This document shows positions 1 through 12,140 of a DNA stretch of 64,000 nt, piece by piece. The translations under genes and the position numbers were made by a program. The DNA is from Struthidea cinerea (Eukaryota > Chordata > Aves > Passeriformes > Corcoracidae). The DNA lies in contig VZTI01004088.1 of assembly GCA_013397865.1 (NCBI GenBank), positions 2,804,322-2,868,321 of the forward strand. The letters are read 5' to 3'. The notes under the pieces were generated by a model. The model worked only from the letters and a program-made list of their open reading frames with translations, did no database searches and was not told the DNA's origin. How positions within the stretch are numbered: the stretch's first letter is position 1; each line of letters opens with the position of its first letter.

Positions 1-3000
1 CCACTTCCCCCCCCACCTTTACATCAAGAATCATCATTTGAAAAAAACTAAAGCAGAAGATCAAAAGAGATCAAAGAATAAGGGAGCACCAGTCAACAAA
101 CTACTGTCTTGTTGCATTCTGATTGTATTTGTTATGTTAAAACGCTTTAATCAGCTCTCAAACAGCATTTCCAATATTGGGGTCAGGAGAAAAAAAGTAT
201 GAAAAGGAACTTTTGTCACTCATACTGATTATTTTTAAAGCACTTAAAATAACCTACCCATTTACAGAAGTGTTTTATATACTTCACTGCAGTACAGAGA
301 TCTGGAGTAGCAGATGATAAGCAAAGCAGCACTTCAATTTCTCACTAATACAACGTGATCTACTTGGTCACTCAAAAAATACTTTAATTTTCATATAAAT
401 AGGTATAAAATTTGACTCATGTTGGATGCCTTCACAAGACATTGGTATTCTTGTTCTTTGTATACGAAACCTTGATTAAAATCTCAGCAGCAGACTATGA
501 GAACAGTCTTCTCTCACCCAAACTGCAGTTTAAAATACACAGGCAAGCGCACACAGATACATTTTGCAGCTCTACTGATCACACAGAGCTTCTGCAAGTT
601 CTGGGTCACAAAATAACACACTCAACTAAAGAACCAAGTAGCAGTCACTTATTACATTACTGTTTCCATCAACTCCTTCGAGTTTAGCCATCGTTACCAT
701 CAGCAGAATGGTGAAGTGTCCTGATAGTTATCCTGAAACTGGGTTTTAACAGATCTTGGATGAAATTTCCAAATTAGAGGAATCTTGCATATCATTAACA
801 AGCTTGATCTCTCTCCAAAGCATTCCCACTAGATAACACTGAAGATCAGAAGTGATGAAGAATGACAGGAAAAAGAGATTAATCTTAAAAGCTACAAGTT
901 ACCATACTGAAATGATCCTGTAAGAAAGAAAACAGAGTAGAAATAAAAAGCTCTAACAATATGGGGAATCACATTAACAGCAGCACTAGAAAGATATTCT
1001 TAAAAAAGGGATTTAAAAAAATTAAATTCTACTCTTATAATTTACTACAGTGGGTTGGAAGGATATGATATGAAAGAAAAGCAAGGATGAATACAAAAAA
1101 ATCCAATCTATTACAGGAAGAACTGAACATACAATGACATTTGAGTGCCATAAACAACATACAGTATGAATGACCACTGAATTCAGACAAAATTTGAGGA
1201 CAAAGATCAAATAGGATGTAGAAAATGATCAGTCAGTTATACAGGTAACAGCTCACGCAAGAATGCCACAAATAAGATCACCAAAATAAGATCACTAGAA
1301 GACACTTTTGAAACATAAACTGATTTAGGAAGATGTTGCCTGAAACTCTACACCTCGACACCCTACTGAAAGTTTCTTCTTAATCAGTTTTGACTGCTGT
1401 TAATTTTTTTCTTGCATGTTTTAGCACTCAAATATCTAAATAACCAGTTTAAACCCACTGATGATAGAAAACCCCCAACAGGCTGGACTTGTCTGCAAGG
1501 TCACCAGTAGTTGAAGTACACATTCAGTAGTGCTTGGTGTAAGCTTGCACAACACCTGCACACAATGGAGCAAACAAATCAGATTTAAATTTAACTAAGT
1601 ATATAGTTAGGTATGTACTTGAATCCAACACGTGAGGCAACACAGTTCCACCCCGATCCCCTTTACCTCCCTGGCCTTGCCTCTACATTGTGCTAGCAAA
1701 CAGACTTTCCACAGCAACGTGATGACCCAGATGAAGGATCTGATATAAAGTTATTTTGTGCTTTAGTGGTTTATTTTTCAGACAGATCAATTTCCTGAAT
1801 GTTTCAGAGTGAAGCCATGTGAACAGCCCTACCAACACAGCTGAGGGGACTGTGCAGGAAGTAAGGAAAAGCAGCTGTGGACTTAAAGTGTTTAAACAAA
1901 TTCTGCCACTAAGCATCTATCAAGAACCTCATAGGCATCCTTATTGTTGTGGGTTCCCCCTGCCACTGGGATAGGGAACAGAACCAGAAGGCAAAGAAAA
2001 AACAATGGAGTAAAACTCATGGGTTGAGATAAGTACAGTTTAATAATTGAAATAAATCAAAATATAATAATCATTATATTCATATATTCAATATAATAAT
2101 CATTATATTATATTATATATATATATTAGACTTCAGATCTCTTAGCATCCATTCATTACACAGAAAGCATCATTACTGATGGTATCCTTTTTGGGAGATG
2201 CACAGGACAGACTGAATAGGTGTAAAATGCAAGACTAGAATCAAATGTTGCATCTGCAGTCCCTTCTCATAGTTCAGGCATACTAGTAACCCAACATAGG
2301 AAAGAGCATTCTAAAAATCCACAATAGCTTCTGTCCAAAGATTTAAGGATACACTGACAAAACTTATCCTTCAAAGAACCTGGGAAATGAAACAAAGCAA
2401 TAGCTAGATGACCCACTGGAAGCTCACCTAACACATCTGAACTAGGATTCCTGGTCCCCACTGCATGTACAATAAAGTTGTGCATCAGGTTTCCAGACTA
2501 GTGTGAAAAAATGGGAAAAACCATTGATCTGGTAACAGAAATCAAAAGCCATGTAAATATGTTAAGAAAAAGCAAACAAACAAAAAGAAATTTAGAGCTA
2601 ATATTCAAACTTGCAGTTCTCTATCAAGATTTGCTGTAAGAGCAGATTCTCATCAGTCTCATTAAGAACATAGTTACTTCTTTCTTAGTGCAATCTCACG
2701 GTTTCCCTATAGATCTATTTATTGATTAATGTGAACTACATGCAGTCCATCAATATGTCCATAGGATGTTTTCATTCATCTCACTGTTTGCCTCTGAAAG
2801 GCAGTCAGCCACAACTATCTTGGTCACCACAGTGTACCCAAGACATCAGAATAAACTCACTCTTCTTGCATGCGGTCTGGTATATCAAGACCAAACGAGC
2901 ATCAGGGTGGCAGAGGAGCAAGCAGTAGTTAGTGTTACCTCCTCCTATGGCCACATGCAGGACCCCAAGACACCACATCACCAATGCAGATTGCTAACAA

Positions 3001-4960
3001 GACAGAGGAAGACGCAGTCCAAGCCTAAAATTCATCCCCAACAAACCTTGAGATTAATCGTCATCAGTGACAATTGATCTGTAAACCTGACACCATGTAT
3101 GCAGCAACTTTGAAAGGCCTCTTTCAAAATGAAGACTCAATATTTTGTTGTTAATTTATTGAGCTCTGGCAGTTCCACTGAATTAAAATCAAAGAGCTGG
3201 CTGCAAATGCAGCACATTCTACTCAAATTTAACAACGAGCAACATAGCTTCACAATACAAAGTTTGGAGCTTCTCAGACAAGCTTGAAAATGAAGAGGGG
3301 AAAAAAAACCCTAAAAATCACTGTGACAAATCCATGCAAGTCTTCCAGGAGAGCTTATAAAAGTAATTCTATTCTTTCATGTCTGAGTCTTTGCAAATCA
3401 GTCCATGCCAGCTATAAGCATTACACCACCATTGTATCTATGACTCAGCAAGGGAATCTGGACATATGAAGAGAATTCGCTACTGTAAGAGGCAAGGACT
3501 TTTAAAATGGCAACAATTACAACAATGCCACAATAAATGAACCAAGGCAACTTGTGACCGTGCTCCTTGTATGTTTAAGCATACACACTAGATTAGAAGG
3601 TCAGACCCATTTATACATTGGCTAAAGTTTGAAAGCAAGTAAAACAATGCTGAGTGCAGCTGAGCTGAAATACAAAGGGTTCAACAGCTGTTTTCATCTC
3701 CAATGAACAAAAACAAACACTGGCTGTACATTTGACACAAAACACTGAATGCCATTTCCAAGATTACCTGTGTGCAGGCCAACTATGCAAGTCTAACTTC
3801 AGATCTGAATAAAAACCAGTGAGCAGTTGGCAGCTTTGTGTTGTAACTTAGGATACAAGCTTGATTTACTGAGACATTCATCACATGTTTACATATAAGC
3901 ACGAACAGATAGTACTGTTTACAGGACATTATTTGACACAGCAAAGTAACAAGTTCTTAAATGACTCAATTATGCCTTGTTCAATCAACTAAGACTAGTT
4001 ATCTAGTTGATAAATTACTCCAAAAAGGGAGAAAACATCACAATCCATACCTTCTCAATACATTACCTTCATCCAAATATTCTACATAATAAGCACTCAG
4101 ACCTTGCCTTGTAAACATCATGGTCCACAGAATCTGTACGTTACTAAAAGACTTCTGTTCCACCTCCTCATAAATAATATCTACAGAATTATTTTTGTTA
4201 CATTGGTAGCAGACTCTTAGTCAACAAGGGGTGGAGGAAAAAACATTTTCATTGAATTCTTAAGCAAAAGGTTCAAGTGGAGAACAATCTAAGAAGAAAT
4301 TCCCCTCCCTGCATCACCCTGTGTGAAGGATACTAAAACAGAACTATGATGAAATATTTGAAACAATAAAGGAGAAGCTTAGAAGACTCATCCTCTTCCC
4401 TAAGATCTTTCAGACAAAGAGGGGAAAGCTTTAACTCCTCAAGCTTTTCAGCACCTCAACACGAGTTATGAGGTTTAAAATTTTTTTATTTGAGCTTCTA
4501 GTTTTATTTTCTCTATTTCTAAATTAAAACAGAGCATGCAATATGTGGTAAAACCTGAGGTGATTACATCACAATGGTATAACTGCCAAACACTTTAAAT
4601 TTGTTATTATATTACACTGGTTTGAAGCAAAGCCTCAAGCGATGCTACACCGCATAAGGTAAATTCTCACACAAACTATCATTGCATCAACACGTATTTT
4701 ATTATCCTACCATCGTATTTTATGTTAGCACTCGACATGTGTGTCATCTATCACCCAACGGCCTCAAATGGGATGGCGGGGAAGAGCAAGTAGAAACACG
4801 AACCAACAGAAAAACACTTATCCCCCTGGCAGCAGGAATATTCCAGAGGCACAAGCGAACACATCACCTACAAAGCTCTCCAAGTTTCTCCAGGAACACC
4901 GCGGTAACACCTGTACAGAGAGGAGCGGGACAAAACCCCACCTGTCCCGGGGCAGCAGCA
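1..4960. other. AT-rich non-coding stretch, expected BTBD7 intron 1
   Basis: No exon of a known protein was recognised on either strand; the short open frames lack splice context and family similarity. In human the neighbouring gene on this side is BTBD7, transcribed away from UNC79, so this stretch is expected to be its first intron. That is inference from synteny, since no BTBD7 coding sequence is in the window. The only clear local structure is the AT-rich repeat at 2055-2127. Confidence 0.45.
2055..2127. repeat. AT-rich low-complexity repeat
   Basis: A 19-base unit (atataataatcattatatt) occurs at 2062-2080 and again at 2091-2109, a 29-base period, and runs into an alternating TA tract ending near 2127. 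It is a simple repeat with no coding potential. Confidence 0.8.
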
Positions 4961-5380
4961 ATCTCCGGGCCACAGGCACTGTCACGGGACGGGCTGACCG
5001 GCACCAGTGAGAGCCCCGCAGCCACGGCGGGCGAGCGCGGCCGCTCTCGCACCGGCCCCACACGGGCGGAGCTCCGCAGCTGCGGGAGCACGAGCCCCGC
5101 ACCGGCTCCTGCGAGAGCCGGCTTCAAGCACCTCTCCCGGGCTCCGCGGGGAGCTGCGCCGGGGCGGAGGGGAGAGAAGGAGGGTGAGAGGGAGAGAGGG
5201 AAGGGGCAGCGAGGCAGGACCCGACAGCGCGGGCAGGCACAGCCGAGGCCGCTGCCGGCGCTCCGGACCGCGGACCCTGCGGGCCGGGAGCGGCACGGGG
5301 AGCAAGGCTCCTTCCCGCGGCGGGGCGCTGCGGGCTGGGAGCGGCGCGGCGGGATGAGCCGCCCGCAGCCGGCCCGGCGG

Positions 5381-5626
5381 NNNNNNNNNNNNNNNNNNNN
5401 NNNNNNNNNNNNNNNNNNNNNNNNNNNNNNNNNNNNNNNNNNNNNNNNNNNNNNNNNNNNNNNNNNNNNNNNNNNNNNNNNNNNNNNNNNNNNNNNNNNN
5501 NNNNNNNNNNNNNNNNNNNNNNNNNNNNNNNNNNNNNNNNNNNNNNNNNNNNNNNNNNNNNNNNNNNNNNNNNNNNNNNNNNNNNNNNNNNNNNNNNNNN
5601 NNNNNNNNNNNNNNNNNNNNNNNNNN
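5381..5626. other. Assembly gap (N run)
   Basis: 246 unresolved bases in the centre of the CpG island. Extreme GC content on both flanks suggests sequencing dropout. The true length may differ from the N count. Confidence 0.99.
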
Positions 5627-5845
5627 GCTGAGGGGTCCCGGTGCGGGGCGGGCGGCGGCGGGCCCGGGTGGGTTGGGGACTTCGGTTCTTTTCCCTGCGC
5701 AGCTGCTCTGGGGTCGTGGAGAAAAGCCGAGCCCGGCGTGTGTGCCCCTGCCGCGATCCCCGTTCCAACACCGCGTGCACTGCCTGCTCTGTGTGACACA
5801 TCTCCCAAGCTTGTTGCCATGCCCAGATGCAGAGGTGTCTGCAAT
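5627..5845 (+). other. UNC79: Candidate first exon of UNC79
   Basis: The right edge of the CpG island ends at a near-consensus donor (GTAAGT, 5846-5851). If T5845 is the last exonic base, splicing to the recognised UNC79 exon at 39887 completes the Phe codon (T plus TT). It would fuse that exon to a short frame that opens after a TGA at 5794-5796 and contains an ATG at 5827-5829 (M-Q-R-C-L-Q-F). The phase match alone has about a one in three chance of arising randomly, and the ATG context is weak (C at -3). The human protein, as I recall it, starts with a different seven-residue leader. This may therefore be a non-coding 5' exon, an alternative N-terminus, or not used at all. The 5' end is hidden in the N gap. 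Confidence 0.35.
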
Positions 5846-5849
5846 GTAA

Positions 5850-8800
5850 GTGGTGTGTCAGCACATGTTCTTTGTCCTTTAGACTAACATAAGCTGCTTA
5901 TATTAAGCCTATGTCTGTCTCCTTGCTTTGCCAAACTGCTATGAGCTTGTTACAAGCGGGCCACAGTCAGAGTCCAGTTTTATTGTTCACACTAGGAATA
6001 TATACTGCTCACCTGGAAATAAACTCCTACCACCCTTCCCTCTCTCAGCATGAAGGATTAGTATTTCACTCACCTAGGTGAAAATAGGTGCCAGCAGTAA
6101 AAATGCTTCTAGCTTTTTCCCACCCCTGCTGGTACCACTCCGGCTATATTTTCTTCAAAGAAAGGTGGATGTTGATACAGTCAGGATGAGCACATATCTG
6201 CCACTATGTCTGTAAGATCACTGTTTTCTAAATCAGTGAGAGTGGCCAAAAATACGTGTCAGCCTTTTATAAGAACCCGAAAAACCCTTAAGTGAACCGA
6301 ACAACCTGTGCCCTCTAAAAGAGCAAAGCACCACATGTCTATATATGAGAAGGTCTGAGAAAAGTTTCATGCACGGGCCAAAAATCTGAATAAATCACAT
6401 GCTGGGAAATATTCAGCAAGCTGAAAGCCACATCTATGATCTTTCCTGGTTGGTAAAAGCAAGCTATGACTGATTACATCCCTTCCTGATTCTGCTGACA
6501 GTCCATTTCTGGAGGGAAGCCTTCTTCCCACTTGGCATCCTGCTGTCCTCCATCTCTGTAATTAACTTGCCTGAATGCAGCAGACCTCCCTAACTACCAC
6601 TTGGCATAGCATCCCATAGTGCTCAGCAGCTTACCAAGAAGCTAGGGAAAAAACAACCTCTAATGTATTTGCCCATGCTGTAGACTGTTTTCTTACTGGT
6701 TTCAGCCTAAAAACAGAGGTGAAACACGGTTGGGTTTATAGACGGTATTATGTACTCCTTGGGGTTTTAACCATCTTAGTTATTTATACATTCTCTGATA
6801 TTGTAGTATACGAGAGCATCACAACCTTTGACTTCCATATCTGCGCAGTACCAGAGATGAGGGAATTCTTATCACTGGAATTTAATCGATGAAGTTCATG
6901 CTGTCAGGGTTATGCTTGTATCTGTTCAAGGGGGGCAATTTCGTGTAAATGGGATGACTTTGCAAGCTGCTGCTGCTTTTGTTGCTGTTGTCATGAGAGC
7001 TCATAAAACTGACTGGCAGGCAAAGCTCAATCTCTTTGAGCTGTTGCCTGCTAGAGCCTTCCCACCTTCTATTTCTGTCTCTTCTTGTGCCTGCCCTAGC
7101 CTGCTTTCCATTTCCTGCTGCTAGGAACCCTGATAGGTAATACCATATACACAGTGTTCACCTTAGTTTTATTTTACCCTGTTTTTCTGTAGAATTGTGT
7201 TATATATGTTCATATTGCTTGCCTGGACATATAAGGATTTAGGTCTATGACCTCTGTGCTAAAATATTTTTAACTCATTGATCCATTTCTCATTTGGGTC
7301 CTTATGGACACTGCAACTACAGGAAAAGCTTCATTTGCCTGAGCCACTAAAGTCAGGCAACCAACAGACAGAAACTATTGAAAATTAAACTGCAGTAGTT
7401 TTAAAACACATGAAACTGTTAATTTAAATGTATCTGTTAGGAGAAATCGTTGCAGACGAGGTTCTTAAATATGAACAGTGTGAGACAACCCCAGCCTTTC
7501 TATGTCATTCATGATTTATAATATTGTTACAATTACAGCAGTGGCTTGCTGGGAGCAGCATAGAAGTAAGAACGAGTTGAAGTTAAGTAAGTAAGGTTCA
7601 GGTCACAGAGCTCTTAGACTGAAGGGAATTAGTACACCAGCTTGGTTTTCGGGTGACAGGAACCAGTTATGAATTTGTTCCCAAAGTTTTGTAGGTAGGT
7701 GAAAAAGTCCAGTCAATTCTCCAGCAAACCTGGCTCATAATCTTATAGGTAATGAAAATGAGAAAGGAAAAGAAGTCTTGCAGGCTGAATGTTTGGTTCA
7801 TTAGTGGTCTTTTTTAGTATTCTTATACCGTTAACTGGAATGTAGTCAAAATGAATGGTTAGAATAAAGTACCAAGATCTTGCTCTGCAATAGTCATCCT
7901 TTTAGTGGCTAAAATAAACCTTCTTTTTTATGCCTCAGAGACAAACAGTGTGTTGGGTAACAACTTATGGGAGACATCTGGCAGGTTGGAAGTGAGGATG
8001 GCTACCATGTGCTTTCTTTTACTTTAGACTTTTTAAAGCATAGAGGTCACCCCTTGGCTGCAGCACACTGTCATTGTCTTTGAGGACTGTGTAGTCTCAT
8101 GGACTAGACAGCTGGGAAGCGCACCACAATAAGCTGACTAACTCCTTCTGCCACCTGGGATCTTGGTGCAGAAGACAGGTTATAAAACACTGAGTTACAA
8201 ACCTTGCTGTGGAGGAGTGGGAAATGGAAGCTAATTGCATTTACACGCAGGTAATGTGTTTTCTGAGATGAGAGGATAGGAGATTCACACCGTCTGACAA
8301 ACACCCCCAGAGCATGTGCACTCACATCACTTCCCTAATCATTTAATTATAATCCTCACCCCACGTTCTGAGAAATAAATCAATCTTCCATTTTTATCAG
8401 GATTGAGATGTTTGGTTTGATCAATTTAAAATAATCTCTTGATGTCCCAATGAGTAAAATCTTATATATGCCTTAAATATTGTAAAATGTCATCTCCTCT
8501 TGAGAACAAAGAGCAGAGTGAGAATCTGTCTGAGCTGCACAACGGTTCTCAGTACCTCTGCTCATATAGAATGATTCAGTGCTTTATTCATGTTTTTGCA
8601 GGGACATCTATAAAATACTTACTGATGATAATCACTGTACATACACATTGCATTTTATCTACAAGCTCAAGAGTGTTAGTAGGAAAAATTGATTATGTGC
8701 CACGACTTATTAAAAATAGAACCAAGCCCGATGTCTATTGTAGTTCACTTACCCTTCATTTGTACTAGGAAGATCAAGCTTTGGAATGCCCTTTGGATGA

Positions 8801-10636
8801 TATTTATCAGAGTTTATTGAAGAGAAAATACCCTTGGAAAAAAAAACCCAATCAGTTCACTTCCATTGCTTCATTTTGTCTGTGATTAATTTCTTAGACT
8901 TTTAGATGTTTCATTTTATTTTCATTCCAAATGTGTACTGTTTGTGATTATTAATAACATATATTGTGATTATTAATAACATATTTATTAATAACACATT
9001 TCCTTTGACAAAGCACAAAGGAAAGAAGAGGCATCAGACTCCATGTTAAATGGGGAGGCCTGGAAATGTCTGTCTGTGGAATAAGCCGGCACCTTAAGAA
9101 ATGAAGATAAGGTTGGTGGTGATTTATGCCAGGAGGTTAAACCTTACAGAATTAATGGCCCGTGAAGTCCGTGGGCTAACAATGCTGGGCAGCCCATGGT
9201 CATTACATTTAGACAAACCTACACTGGGAGGTACAATCAAGATCTCAAATTTAAGCACACAAAATTAATTGGCTTGCCTGCATGACCTTTATGTAGCTAA
9301 CTTCTGCACATTCATAGGGAATATCTCTCACTCTCATCACCAAAACATTTCCTAAAAGGAATGTTACCTTATTGTAAATCAAATTTCATTTGGATTAAGC
9401 TTTAGTTGGGTCCTTAAAAGGAGGTTGTTATCTGTACACAAGGGGGTTGTTTGTTGTTATTGATGCTACAGTGTCACTGATGGTCTTGGTGAGGGTATAA
9501 TCACTCATCCTGTGGCTGCATTCCTTGGTAAATGCTCTTTGTAATTTGTCAGTACAGAGAAAGATGCCAAAACCAAACTGCTGCTGATGATGGCAATTGC
9601 TTGCCTTGGCTGTGTAAGCCTGCACTGCTGGTCTTTTCCTACCACGCAGTACTGATCAAATGGTGCTTTTTCCCCCCATTTGTGTGTGCAGTGTGCACAA
9701 TGTAAGATGTTTGTGGAATGAGCAGTTACTCAATACATTGATCTCTCCTCACAGTTCAGTGTGACACTATGCCTACTTTGCAGCACACTTCAACCTAAAC
9801 CCAGAGTTGCTAACTTCCTGAAGCCCTTTCTGTGGCACCTGCGTGCTTCACAAACACTAATGAACTTCCAAAAAGCAGTTGCTATATCCACCCTATAGAT
9901 TACAATGTGAGGCACAGAATTATTCAGATGGAGAATCTGCTTGTTGTTGGGGCTCAGTTGGGTACCCAGGCCCTCATGGGCACTGGGCAGCACTGTGGCA
10001 CCTGCCGCGCTCCGGGCACGTATCCTGTCCCGTTCAGTTGCAGCTGTGAGCCTGCCCTCCTGCAAACTTGGCACCAGGATTTCCAGTCAAGCACTCGGAA
10101 CATGAAGAGCAGACAGATAACCACAATTTATGAAAAGTTTAAGTAATAACTGATTATTACACTGTTATTCTTTGGCAGAGGCAAGGTTGGATTCCCAGGA
10201 GAGCACTTAGCTAGGAGACAGTCATTTTTCTTCCTAAAATTTCCTGCCTCGTGCCATCTGTGCCTTCCCAGCTCTGCAGCGTGCTGACCAAAGATCAGCA
10301 TATAGACAACATTTTTTTTTAAATGTGCATCCCTGATTTATACCCAGAATAGGGTCATCCTATAAATCATCTTATCTGTTTAGAACCTGCTATGACCCAG
10401 TTGGATCTGGATGTCATAAAGTGCAGTTACTGATGTTAAAAATAGTTATCCACTGGAACCTAGATACAGCTTTTGATTACATAGCAGCTGCTGAATTCGT
10501 AGCACTGATTGGAATTTGTCTATGTACTTAACGTGTGGATAAAATAACTAACTGATTGGGAAGTTCATGCTAGAAAGATGATAGTAGATGATCAGTGGGA
10601 GGTAGAAGAACTGATAACATGCATATAAAGCCTGTT
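5850..10636. other. Non-coding intronic stretch (UNC79 5' intron)
   Basis: No exon of a known protein was recognised. It contains a small tandem repeat at 8943-8996 and a weak candidate splice donor at 7480 discussed in the findings; otherwise it is AT-rich sequence with scattered short open frames. Confidence 0.5.
8943..8996. repeat. 22-base tandem repeat
   Basis: The motif tgtgattattaataacatat occurs at 8943 and again at 8965, followed by a partial third copy (ttattaataaca). It is a local duplication in AT-rich intron. Confidence 0.8.
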
Positions 10637-10846
10637 CATAGAATCATGGAATCAATTAGGTTAGAAAAGACCTTTAAGATCATTGAGTCCAACTATTAAC
10701 TCAGCCCTGCCAAGTTCACAATAAACCATGTTCCTAAGCACCACATCTAGCCATCTTTTAAATTCCCCCAGAGGTAGTGACTCCACCACTGTCCTGGGCG
10801 ACCTGTTCCAATGCTGGATGTCCATTTCAGTGAAGAAATTCACACA
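10637..10846 (-). mobile_element. CR1 LINE 3' end, copy 1
   Basis: Read on the plus strand it starts with the typical inverted CR1 tail (catagaatcatggaatc). It continues through the conserved block about protecting a wound-like series of words seen in avian copies: a pair of cctttaagatcattgagtcc and ctaagcaccacatctagcc, then gtgactccaccactgtcctg. The orientation places the element's 3' end at 10637. Only the untranslated end is present, so it is a truncated, inactive copy. CR1 is the dominant LINE of birds. Confidence 0.9.
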
Positions 10847-11066
10847 CAGAATCACACACAGGATCATTTAAGTTGGAAAAGATGTCTAAGATGACGGAAT
10901 CCGACCTTTGACTGATCTCCGCTCCGTCAACTAGACCATAGCACTAAGTGACACATCCAGTCATTTCTTGAACACCTCCAGGGATGGTGACTCCATCACC
11001 TTCCACCCCTAGGTGGCCCATTCCAATGCATAGCAACCCTCTCTGTGAAGAAATTTTTCCTGAAAT
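10847..11066 (-). mobile_element. CR1 LINE 3' end, copy 2
   Basis: A second inverted CR1 tail starts directly after copy 1 (aggatcatttaagttgg) and repeats the same block order, including cctccagggatggtgactcc and ctctgtgaagaaatttttcc. It is more diverged than copy 1 in the middle. The boundary with copy 3 is approximate. Confidence 0.85.
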
Positions 11067-11335
11067 ATCCTGAGCTGGAAGGGATCCACATAGATCATCT
11101 AAGCCCAAGTCCTGGCCCTGTACAGAACAGCCCTGAGAATCACAGCATGTGCCTGAGAAGGATGTCCAAATGCTTCTTGAACTCTGGCAGTCTTGGGGCT
11201 GTGACCACTTCCCTGGTTCTTTGTACTCAAGTTGAACTGGTAATCCTCCTGAGAAGCTGCTTGATCAACAGTGGACAAATCTTGTAATGTTATTAATGCT
11301 CCTTGTTCTACTCTCTCAACAAAGAAACCTGGATG
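11067..11335 (-). mobile_element. CR1 LINE 3' end, copy 3 (diverged)
   Basis: The sequence beginning gagctggaagggatccac repeats the CR1 3' order for a third time, with a clear match around aatgcttcttgaactctgg. Divergence is higher than in the first two copies, and the right edge is estimated. Confidence 0.65.
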
Positions 11336-11629
11336 ATGAACCTGTTATCAAGCTGAGTAGTGTCTGGATCAGACTGAGTGAGTCTGATTTCTGAAAGAGG
11401 TAGGGCTAGGAACAAATTGAAGCAATCAATCATTGTCAGTGAAAGAGAAATGCTAACAATATCTTCAGATGCTGGAAGTTTTTGGAGTGCCAAGTAAGAG
11501 CAATAGGCAGAGTAGCCAGTGGTCAGAGGGGGAGGCAACCTTGAAAGAAGTAGTCAAGATGACGGAGATCTAAGCTCCCTAAAGAGAGCAGAGCATGGTA
11601 ATGGACTGCTCTCAATCAGCAAAATTTTC

Positions 11630-12140
11630 CTAGTGTCAAATCTAGATATTCTTCACTCCAATTTAAGTTCACTACTTTTTGTTCTGTCAACCGCAGACAT
11701 GGGAAACAGGTTATTCTCTTAGTCTTTTCAATTACTTTTACTGTACTGTACAAGTCTGGAAGACAGTCACCTTCTCCCCTGCTTCTGTACTTAGACTAAA
11801 TAATTCAAACTTCTTCAGCTTTTCCCTGTGGATGTGTTGTGGTTCTTGGTTGTTTTCCTTACACTTCTTTGTCGTCGTTGTGATTAGTTCGCAACTTTCT
11901 TGAAGTGCAGGTCCCAAACTACATGCCAGATTACAGTACAGGTTATACCAGTAGCATGTGCTGTAGGGGACTCCTTCAAATGCTTCACAGATGATGCTTC
12001 TGTGTATATCTCCCAATATTTTACCTTCTTGTATTTTGTGCTATCAGCTATCCTGGGTGCAGAATATGCTGTCCGTTGTTATTTGTATAAATTTTTCCTT
12101 GTTCATGTTGAATTGTGTGAATTGTGACTGAGACAAGTTG
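11630..12140 (-). mobile_element. Old CR1/L3-like LINE relic
   Basis: On the plus strand this carries, in order, diverged versions of blocks known from the inverted 3' part of old amniote CR1 elements: a segment resembling 'cttagactaaataattcaa', a block with tttcttgaagtgcaggtccc, and one near tatctcccaatattttacc. These correspond to the region encoding the end of the reverse transcriptase and the 3' UTR. It is strongly degraded, with no open frame. The subfamily cannot be assigned by eye. Confidence 0.6.

Larger units (their letters stand above)
4960..5850. promoter_or_regulatory. CpG island, probable BTBD7/UNC79 bidirectional promoter
   Basis: Composition changes abruptly from AT-rich to strongly GC- and CpG-rich, with tracts such as gcggcgcggcggg, and back again. 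The core is lost in an N gap at 5381-5626. In human, BTBD7 (minus) and UNC79 (plus) start about 100 bases apart, and COX8C lies downstream within UNC79; the same order here makes this the likely shared promoter. A good plus-strand donor (GTAAGT) sits at 5846-5851. On the minus strand a possible donor (CAG then GTGGGG) ends an exon at 4942; it is only a candidate for BTBD7 exon 1. The open frames crossing the island and the Ns are composition artefacts. Promoter identity is inferred from synteny and composition; no transcript start is visible. Confidence 0.6.

Noticed and set aside
4682..5887. Long open frames on both strands across the first CpG island and N gap
   Set aside because: They rely on Ns read as open sequence and on GC-rich composition that lowers stop frequency. 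The residues are Arg/Pro/Ala/Gly-rich with no family resemblance, and overlapping frames are open on both strands.
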